DNA from: Euborellia annulipes
Lineage: Eukaryota > Arthropoda > Insecta > Dermaptera > Anisolabididae
NCBI GenBank assembly: GCA_023213315.1
Contig: JAKCPI010005699.1
Coordinates: 81,979-145,978, forward strand
Length of the DNA stretch: 64,000 nucleotides
Direction: 5' to 3'
Below, piece by piece: positions 56,000 to 64,000 of this stretch. A model generated the notes under the pieces. The model was not told the origin of the DNA, made no database searches, and saw only the letters and a list, made by a program, of their open reading frames with translations. Position numbers and translations under genes: made by a program. Every line of letters starts with the position of its first letter. The first letter of the stretch is position 1.

Positions 56000-57260
56000 C
56001 GCTTTTAAATAGAGTCCGTTAGGAAATAAAAAAAAAAAAAAAAAAATTAAATTTTTATTTGTGTGAAGAACCTTAGAAAAAACTTAAGACGAGTACTTTA
56101 TTATATTTTTTTTTTTTTTTTTTATAGGGGTGAATCTTCAATTATGAATACGTCCCCTCTCCCCCTAAAAAAATATATACAGTATATGCCTCGACTATCA
56201 TAGAGCATCCAAGTTACCGGTTTGTTATCATGTAACCTTTCCCGAGAAGGTCAAGGTTAGGCTATTCCTCAAAAACAAGCCTCTATGTTTGGGGAGAAGA
56301 GTGAATTCAGAATGAATTTTTTTTTTTTTTTAATTTTTGATATTTTTTATTTGTATTTTCACTTGCTCAAAATTGACTTGGCAGTTCGTTGCCGATACCT
56401 AATCAATTATTACTCTTGTTACGATTTTTTTTTTATTAAAATAAATAAGATTAATACATTAAATCCTTTCGGTGATGCAACTAAGTTGATTATGGTAATT
56501 AAGATATTGGGAATTTTTTAAATAATTTTGAAACATAGAGTTAAATAGTAAAGAATAAAATACATAAGCCAGCTGTGGGCGAGTGGTGTCAGGATCATTC
56601 GGTATTAATCCAAAGGGTGAATGCCACAAAATACGAATGGGGTGGCTTCGTTTTCGTTATATAACGCCTGAGACGTAAGCCCTGTTGCATTGCGTAATCG
56701 CTCGATATCCTCAATTCTATAGTCAATACGAAATAATTTTAAATTAAATAATAAGTTGAAAATTTAAGTAAAAATTTCAACAAAAAGGGTATGGTTTTGA
56801 AATTTCAGAGATCTCTGATAAAATTGATATCTGGGTAGGTCCTTGGATCTAAAAAAATAAAGAATTGTAATAATACAATATATATCGAGGTCCAGGCATC
56901 TTTATTTAAGGATTATAGGAGATGTACCATTAATACAGGCCTCTCCCCTATGGTCCTCTCACTAAAAAAAAAAATTTAAAAGTATTTTCAAAAAAAAAAT
57001 TTCTTTGAAGTTAAACTTTTATTTTAGATTTAAATATTTTTTCATGGCATAATTTAAAGGGACCGGGCCCTCTCCGAAAGAAAATTTTCATATATATATT
57101 TTTTTTTATGAAGCATTTAGAGTTGGAGCCCGAAGACTTTTTCAAAAAAGTAGGCACACGCAGACTTTGACGAGGTCTATTTAATAAGATAGAGAGAGGA
57201 CCTCAAAACATGTAAGAATGTGTATTTCCGTTGAAATTTCAGAGGTAAAAATCTAGTGAA
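56000..57260. other. AT-rich DNA, no gene seen
   Basis: Homopolymer A/T tracts; a small SINE A scrap (GGTCCAGGCATCTTTATTTA) at 56888-56907. Confidence 0.45.
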
Positions 57261-57339
57261 AATAATTTTAATATAGAAGGAACTTGAGAATAAAACCAGC
57301 TGCAAGTGGACGCCTCTCACTTCAATTTAATTTGTAAAT

Positions 57340-57372
57340 GTTTCGACCGGCATCACGCCTAGTCATCGTCAG
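57340..57372 (-). ncRNA. hammerhead-like motif copy 8
   Basis: Minus strand CTGACGAT, stem GACTAGGC/GCCGGTC around GTGAT, then GAAACATT. Longest stem II of the set. Confidence 0.45.
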
Positions 57373-57501
57373 TACAGAAGAAATGATTTTTCGGAGGGCC
57401 CGTCCGTGTCAACCAATATGTTAAAAATATTTTCTTAGAAATTCAGAGAAGCGGGGGACTAATGCCAGCACGAACGAATCCGAAAAATCATTTCTTTTGT
57501 A

Positions 57502-57533
57502 CTGATGATGAGCAGGCGTGATGCCGGTAGAAA
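57502..57533 (+). ncRNA. hammerhead-like motif copy 9
   Basis: CTGATGA (canonical first block), GGC-GTGAT-GCC stem, then AGAAATATT. Same stem loop as copy 8, opposite strand. Confidence 0.45.
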
Positions 57534-57751
57534 TATTTACAAATTAAGGTGCGCGTCTCGAAAAACGGTTAGAACACTATTGACTACCGAGTTACTCTAG
57601 GCGGCAAGAGATGTTAGTTTTTCCCATAGGAAAACAAGGGATTTATTCCATTTCATTTGAAAAATTCCAGCTAATTAATTAAGGATAAAAAATTAATTAT
57701 TTTTTAACATAATGATTACTAATTTAATTATATAAGATATAGAGAGAATTT

Positions 57752-58443
57752 TTACTTTCTCTTACCTATGTATACCAGGTATATGTAATATATATATAGA
57801 GAGAAAGTATTGGATTCATGTCAAAAATTCGATGTCGAGATTTTGATGGATCTTCACGTTTTGAGGTCCCCTGAATCCAAAAAAGTGGTTTTCGCGACAT
57901 GGTCTGTCTGTGTGTGTGTGGGTGTGTGTGTGTGTGTGTGGGTGGGTGTGTGTGTGTTCAATTTTAAGCATGAAGGAATTGAGCTAGGAGGTTGAAATTT
58001 TATATTTAAGTTAAACAGCCCCCGGGACCGGAAAAATAAGCTTTTAATCAAAATCGGCCAAAGAGTACTAGTACTTTACTGATGTACTTTTTCAGTTTTT
58101 TTCGATTTTCTCAAAATTCGCTCTAACGATTTTGATTAAAATTCCAAAAATCAATTATTTTTTAGATGCTCTTTCAAATGTATATTCTCGTTTTGCCCTC
58201 AAAATTGTTTGAAGCACACTTTACTCTTGTGCTTCATAGGAAAGAATAGGAGAAATGGTTGCCATGGTAACAAAATATAAATATTTTCCCATACTTATAA
58301 ATTTTACATCTGAATTCAAATATTCCCTACTGCCGGGAACTAAATCTATGTCGACACAAAAAATCTGGTGTGACAAGCACAGTACACAACTTTCGATTAC
58401 CGAAGGTAAGAGAAAGTTGTGTGCTATTGCAGTCACACCAGAT
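57752..58443 (+). mobile_element. hairpin-ended repeat (family H), copy 3
   Basis: Differs from copy 2 mainly in the TG-rich microsatellite and a 10-bp GGTATACCTG-like insertion near the 5' hairpin. Very recent divergence. Confidence 0.75.
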
Positions 58444-59094
58444 TTTTAAAATATCTTTTATTTAATGCGATTAATCTAAAAAAAAAAATTTTATTTTTCA
58501 AAAATCAAAAAAAAAGGGCTTCTAGTTGTAGATATTTTAATTTAATTTTTAAAAAAAATTTGAGGTCGATAGCTTCAAAATTGTGGCCGCTGGAAACTCC
58601 CAAAATTAGCACCCCGAGACGCGCATCTTAAATTGAAGTGAGAGGCGTCCACTTGCAGCTGGTTTTATTCTCCGGTTCCTTCTATATGTATATGATCCAG
58701 CAAAAGTTCTAATCGTAATAATTTTAATATTTTGTTTCATTAAGTAATTAGGGTGGAAGTCTAAAGGGCCCGAGATTTATATACCCATGGGCGTAACTGG
58801 GGGGTCCCGGGGGGAGCTCAGTTTGTGAAACGAGTTTTCTTTTATGATTTGAAGAAAAAGGTCAAAAGAGCGTAGGAAATAATAAGGAAAAATACATTTT
58901 TTATTCTAAGAGAATGAACGTGAATTTTCTCAAAAAAGAATAATCCGTAAACTGACAAACAAGTCAATATTCATTTTGATATATTAAGTCTAACTATACA
59001 ATTCCATTTTTTAAATTACACAGGCCTGCGTTTTTCCAAATTTTGAAAATTGTCTTATGGTGGCTGAACTTTATATTTTTATGGTGTCCTGAAT

Positions 59095-59315
59095 CATGGG
59101 CGTAGCCAGACATCTTGTTAGGGGGGTAACCATTCGTTAGGACGAGAGGGGGGTTTGCAATTAAAATAAACATAGGTCATTAATTATTTATTAAATATAA
59201 TTATAATTAATTATTTTCCTTATATATATTTGTTTTTAATAGAGAAAAAATTTTCAGGGCAAGCCATGGGGGCATTACCCCCCCCCTCCCCCTGTCTCCT
59301 CTGGCTTCGCCCATG
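59095..59315. mobile_element. hAT-type MITE (CATGGGCGTAGCCAGA), 221 bp
   Basis: Ends CATGGGCGTAGCCAGA and TCTGGCTTCGCCCATG; perfect 8-bp duplication TCCTGAAT (59087-59094, 59316-59323). Poly-G/C runs near both ends. Confidence 0.9.
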
Positions 59316-59750
59316 TCCTGAATCCAAATATGACCATGGTTTTTTTCCATCACGTAAGGTTTTTCTTCAAAATGCAAAGAAAAATGAGGGTAGATAATGC
59401 AATTTCATAAATGTTGCATGAAACTCAAACTTATTTATTTTTATTTTTCATAGAATTTCTTTAAAAAAAATCCCATTTAGCGAATTCAACACCATTTACT
59501 GTATGATATTGCCAATAGGTGTATTTATTCGTTTTTCATAATGCCTCATTCTCCTCTTTTTGAAACTCCTTTTACGGCTTTCTCGTTTATAGATTTTGTT
59601 CGGTAACTCCCTCTTCAGCATCCAACAGTAATCAGTAGAGACCGGATTTTAAGCAAAATGCTTATTGCTGAATTTTATAAGCATCCATTGGATATTTAAT
59701 TTCTACACGAATTACGAAAAACTAAGTGCATTGAAATTGCATTTTTTATG

Positions 59751-59801
<51 letters not shown>

Positions 59802-59872
59802 AGTTTTTATGCTTTTTTTCCCTTTCGTGCTTATTTAAACTTATTTTACGAATATTTATAATTTTTTTTTTT

Positions 59873-60491
59873 TTTTTATTAAAAAACACTTTTTCCCATC
59901 CACACACACATACACAAGGAGCGTATATAAGGGAGGGGGCCCGCCCCCCCCCCGAAATTTTCCAAATGCATATATAGGGATATACAGACATTAGGTGATC
60001 TCGACCCCCCGAAATGTTTGATCGGCCCCGTAGTGCCGTAGTGTTTTTTTCAGCAAGTGTGAAAAACTTAGGTTTCACAAAAGGGAAAATGTTCCGCGGA
60101 GGGGCCAAAATTTTCGTGTCTCTAAAAAAAAAAAGGTAAAATGATTTTCACGGGCGGGAAAAAAATTTTCCGCAGGTCCGGAAAACTTTGGTTCCGCAAA
60201 AACAAAAGTGGCGGAAAAAAAATTTAGTTTCGTTAAAAAAATTTTTTGAGTTCAGGCTCCCCCCCCCGAAAAAAATTTCTATAAACGCCCCTGGCATACA
60301 CAGTCTTTTCGGCAACTTAGGCCATTTAAGACTAAACGATACTCGTTATTTGTCTGGTCCAGGCATTCTTATTCAAATCATTTGGTATCCAAATGGCTTA
60401 AATAAAATCATCGGACTGCCTGGGATACGAACCCTCGACCATTGGTATACAAGGCAGGTGCGCTACCAACTACCATGCCCGAGGGCTATAA
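59873..60491 (-). mobile_element. SINE family A, split by a hAT-like MITE
   Basis: Minus-strand SINE: T-run and CACACACACATACACA tail, then a gap, then CAGTCTTTTCGGC and body to the complete head GCCCGAGGGC at 60477-60486. TATAATTTTT/TATAAAATTTTT flanks are an imperfect duplication. Confidence 0.75.
59917..60294. mobile_element. hAT-like MITE (AGGAGCGTATATAAG) inside a SINE
   Basis: Ends AGGAGCGTATATAAGGG and TATAAACGCCCCTGG; 8-bp CATACACA on each side (59909-59916, 60295-60302), taken from the SINE tail. Because the tail is a CA repeat, the exact duplication length (6-8) is uncertain. Relative of 3939-4397. Confidence 0.75.
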
Positions 60492-61159
60492 AATTTTTAA
60501 AAATAATTCAAAACATTATTCAGCAAAAACGTTCATGCAAAGCAAATCCTTCGGCAACTGCGCAAATCGCGCCTTCCCTACTCTGGCTCGGGCCCCCTGG
60601 ACCCCCCTACTTGAGGCGGACTGCGGCGGACCCTCACAGGGGGGTAATCTGGTGGAACTGGCCGCACACTTTCGTTAATTTAAAGTTGAATTCTGTACTT
60701 GTTTACCAGAATATATATACAAATAAAATTTTTAAGTATTAATTTTTAAAATTTTATATTAAAATTAATTCCATCCTTTACCCTCCCCCCTTTGTATCCG
60801 CCATTGGTATGAGTAGAAGTTGCTTATGAGATGCTTTTTTTTCAACTTTTATGCTTATTTAACAACTTTTTATTCAAGATTTTTATGCTTTTTTAAGCAC
60901 TTTTTTTTTTTTCATTTTTTTATGCTTTTTTTGTCCGGTCTCTAGTAATCAGCAATTATATTGATGGTCCTTCGTCCTTGATACCTTCCATTTTCTTTCA
61001 CGTCTTGGTGAAATTTTTCACCCCTGTGCCTCACTCAGGACCCCTAGGTGATCTGGGAAGTAGTCAAGATGTTAATTCAGGAAGTGAAGATTCAAACTCA
61101 TCGAACAACCCAAAGTTTTCAGTTTAGTCAGTAAATTCTGTACAATAAACACGAGGTTA

Positions 61160-61447
61160 CATGGGCGTACCCAGGATCAAATCTAGAGGGGGGCAGATCA
61201 TGGTCGTCCAGTGGGGGAGGGGGCAGATCATGGCTGTCGAGATTGTGACATAGCTTTTTCATATATATAAATAGGGGAAAAGCCTTCGAATTAAAGGCAT
61301 AAAACCCCTCGAGTCCTAACGAGTCCCCGTCGCTATCGCCCTATCTAATTTTGTTTCATTTCATCACTTTATAAGCATTTAATTTTTTTTTCTTGCTTCT
61401 AGGGGAGGGGGCAGTTGCCCCCCTGCCCCTCGCTGGGTACGCCCATG
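61160..61447. mobile_element. hAT-type MITE (CATGGGCGTACCCAG), 288 bp
   Basis: Ends CATGGGCGTACCCAG and CTGGGTACGCCCATG (perfect over 10 or more bases) with perfect 8-bp duplication CGAGGTTA (61152-61159, 61448-61455). Confidence 0.9.
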
Positions 61448-61459
61448 CGAGGTTAGTTT

Positions 61460-62515
61460 AGGGTCCTTAAGATTTCATAGAAACTTGGTTACTATCTAGT
61501 GGCCCACGAACATGCTCAATGTGGCTGCTCACATTTCTCTAGCGAAAATCCTTTTTTTCACATGCCCTTGCAGGCCTTATAGTCGTACCAAAAACCATTG
61601 ATATAAGTATTTACTCCTCAAGGGAAAATCGTACTATAACAATAGTATGGTATGTATGGTTTGTACAAAAACTGTAGGTGAGGGAATTTTTTTTACTATT
61701 TTTTCCTTAATTTAGCTCTCGAAAATACCTAAGAATCACTCTTTACTAAAGAGTCTTTAGATTCAAAACAATTTTTACATCGCAGGCCTGTGTTTTTTTT
61801 TTAAGAAATAAAATGTGTGTTTCCGTTGAAATTTTAAGTTCGAATTACATCACTCCGAATCCAGATTACCGGGGGTCTGAAGCTCCTGAAGCCTTATCAA
61901 AATAGTCATATATTGTGTTTGAGATCCTCCCCCCCCCATCTAGAATTTTATAAAACATATTTTATGCATTCTGTGTTCTCGTTCTTAATATGTTATTTCC
62001 GCATTAAAATTTGATATATTCGAAAAGACAAGAATTTTTTATATTTATGAAGAATTTTTTGGCAATTTCCACTTTCCTTGGTCCGTTTAATCATTAATGA
62101 AAACCCCTATTTAGGATATCCATTCCCCATGTCTTACAAAAAGGTTTGAAAATCAACAACAGTATAAGGATATCTAAACCAAAAATCGCATTCATACAAG
62201 GCCAACTCCGTTATTCTTTCTTAATGTTCCAAGTAATCCAAAGAAACAAAAACTTGCTTTTTTATTAAATATATTCTTTTTTATATTCTTAAATAAATAT
62301 GTATTTATAAGTTAATTACCATAAAATGACTAAAGTTAATTAATGATTTCAAATAAAAAATAATTAATGTAATAAATTTTTTTAATTAAAACTGGTGGGT
62401 CAGAATGATTTTTTCTGTTTCCTTATTCGGGATTTGGGAAGGAATTAATTAAATTTGCCGGAAAATGTTCAGTTTGGTTCGATAAAACGAAAGAAATAAA
62501 CAGTGCATTTCAAGT
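61460..62515. other. AT-rich DNA, no gene seen
   Basis: No element ends or exons recognised. Confidence 0.45.
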
Positions 62516-62535
62516 TTGAGATGGCAAAGATTTTT

Positions 62536-62706
62536 TTTAATTTAAGTTCTTTTTTCGGCAATGGAGGCCTTTTAGACCCCGTCTCTATTTATTTCAATTT
62601 ATTAGTAGCCAATTAAATTGAAATAAATTTATGTCGCGTGAGACGGGATGCGAACCCGCGACCCTTGGTACAGAAGGCCAGAACGCTAACCACCACACCA
62701 ATGCCC
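62536..62706 (-). mobile_element. SINE family B, full length, 16-bp target duplication
   Basis: Minus-strand copy: short T-run, TTCTTTTTTCGGCAATGG hairpin arm, GACCCCGTCTCTATTTATTT, body, box B complement GGGATGCGAACCCGCGACCC and head ending ACCACACCAATGCCC. Perfect GATGGCAAAGATTTTT at 62520-62535 and 62707-62722. It has a plain tail, unlike the copy at 8333-8724. Confidence 0.9.
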
Positions 62707-62724
62707 GATGGCAAAGATTTTTGG

Positions 62725-64000
62725 GGCTCTAAGAAAATGTGCACTTTATCTTGATGATTATATAACTAAAAATAAAAAAAGTTAAATGCTAAAGAAGATA
62801 AGAGGTCAAATATATTCGCATTTGAAACATTTTTATTTATGAATGATCCATCTTTGATGTATTGATTTGATAAAAATTAATTTCTTAGACCAATAGGATT
62901 ATATTCCCATGAAAAAGAGAGAAAGTCTATTTTGGGTCCAAATTTTTCCAATAAAGAAGTTTATAACCCATTATCGCAAATAAACCCTGAACTAATCTAA
63001 TCCTACAAAAGTGAATAAAAATTATCTAATTTATTATTTTATTATCATAAAAGATGGATGCTTTCTCATGAAAGAGCCAAAAAATGAAATATTTTAAAAA
63101 TTCCATTGCAAATCACAATTAAAAAATTTTCTATTTTAGAGCAAATGTTATCCTTTAATCAATTTGAACAGAATTATTTTCTTTTTCTCAAGTTTGAAAT
63201 TAAAATCTAAAGTTTTATAGGCCAATTCTTGGAATTCCGGTTAATCAAAGATAAAAAATTAAAAATAGAAGAAGATAAATTATTTTTAGATTTTGAATAT
63301 TAGAAAATAGATGAACTTTTAAATCCTTTAGTTTTGATATTTTACTACTATTTAACTTAATATTTAATTATAATAACTTTAAAACATCCAAGAGATAAAC
63401 TTTATTTGAGAACTCACACCAGATCTGAGTGAAAATAAGTTGAAACGGTGCAATTTAAAGATGACACTAGTTAAAATTACTTTAATATAATCCATAAATC
63501 ACAAATACACTTTATAAAAAACATAAAATTGCAAAAATTTGCTTATTTATACTAAAATAATGAGAAATTATTCGATGATGAAGTGTAAATTGTTTTTTAA
63601 TACAACAAGAGATGATACGTCATGAAGGGGAAGAGGTGAGATTCCGAGAGGCTCCACTTTGAGATGATGGCAGCACCTACCTATTGTTCGTTTTTTTTTT
63701 TTTAAATTAAAAAAAAAAAATGAAATCAGTTGGAATTTTGTTTGATTATTTTATTTATTTCATTAGGAAATTATAAGTTAACATTTAAAATAGAAGGAAA
63801 TTGATAATAAGAATGAAATAAAAGTGGAGGATTAAGGGATTTGAACTAGCAATATTTGGCTTGATGTAATTAAACCCAAAAGTCTATATAACATATGATA
63901 CATGTTGTTAATTCTTAAATTTCTCCAGATTCCAAATAAGTAAAGGCCTTTTAATTATATAATCTAATTTTAGAGTTATTGATAATCAAACTTAACTCTA
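62725..64000. other. AT-rich DNA, no gene seen
   Basis: The only richer patch is 63605-63690; it has AG|GTGAGA and, on the other strand, AG|GTAGGT as possible donors but no recognisable coding content. Confidence 0.45.

Larger units (their letters stand above)
57268..58692. repeat. inverted-arm composite containing family H
   Basis: Arms of about 60 nt, 57268-57328 and 58629-58692, are near-perfect inverted repeats (GCTGCAAGTGGACGCCTCTC and complement). Inside are two hammerhead-like motifs in opposite orientation (57340-57372, 57502-57533) and family H copy 3. Confidence 0.6.
59636..60944. mobile_element. hAT-type element (TAGAGACCGGATT) with nested insertions
   Basis: Ends TAGAGACCGG and CCGGTCTCTA with perfect 8-bp duplication GTAATCAG (59628-59635, 60945-60952). 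It contains the SINE at 59873-60491, itself split by 59917-60294, and a 60640-60810 block related to 38416-38602. The 409-bp relative at 40840-41248 lacks the SINE. Confidence 0.9.

Noticed and set aside
55076..58449. Matching open frames at 55.1-55.8 and 57.8-58.4 kb suggesting duplicated genes
   Set aside because: The DNA is a duplicated non-coding repeat (family H); frames overlap on both strands and are broken in the 26.5 kb copy.
60188..60742. 184-residue plus open frame
   Set aside because: Runs through a hAT-like end, a SINE in antisense and a further repeat; no conserved domain.
1..64000. CRISPR arrays, bacterial operons, rRNA genes
   Set aside because: No regularly spaced repeats, no clustered long frames, no rRNA-like conserved blocks; the window is eukaryotic.

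Overview
The window looks like a piece of an AT-rich, repeat-dense animal genome, most likely arthropod. The one conserved gene is the circadian bHLH-PAS transcription factor cycle/BMAL (cyc), on the minus strand. Its basic region follows the insect-type CYC pattern. A crustacean such as a parasitic copepod would fit the base composition and SINE load, but the sequence alone does not prove a species. There are no bacterial operons, rRNA genes, CRISPR arrays or convincing functional tRNA genes.

Gene layout: five phase-compatible coding exons of cyc run right to left. Exon 1 (29349-29611, Met start, polyproline) lies in a small CpG-rich island with a CACGTG E-box. Exon 2 is 11569-11691, exon 3 is 1297-1368, exon 4 (bHLH) is 742-982, and exon 5 (start of PAS-A) is 257-349. 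The rest of PAS-A, PAS-B and the C-terminus lie beyond the left edge. Introns 1 and 2 are about 17.7 kb and 10.2 kb and are packed with transposable elements. The exon 4/5 junction can be read as a GC-AG or as a GT-AG intron, each with its own donor and acceptor. A splice-bounded 61-bp candidate exon at 49861-49921 is unassigned.

Mobile elements fill much of the rest. Intron 1 holds a gag-protease-only Ty3/gypsy-like LTR retrotransposon (about 21.0-25.8 kb, minus strand), with LTRs, a primer binding site, a polypurine tract and a nested TA-flanked MITE. Two tRNA-derived SINE families, A and B, share a 3' hairpin and many copies have clear target-site duplications. Several hAT-type MITEs have 8-bp duplications and often nest in one another. 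A repeat with a hairpin at each end occurs in three near-complete copies. A LINE reverse-transcriptase tail remnant is also present.

The most intriguing unexplained signal is a set of about nine dispersed copies, on both strands, of a short motif (CTGANGATGG, variable hairpin, CCGAAACGTC). Stem II changes sequence from copy to copy while pairing is mostly kept. It resembles the core of small hammerhead ribozymes known from Penelope-like elements, and it often occurs as inverted pairs. From about 31 kb to 64 kb there is no recognised gene, only repeats and AT-rich DNA.
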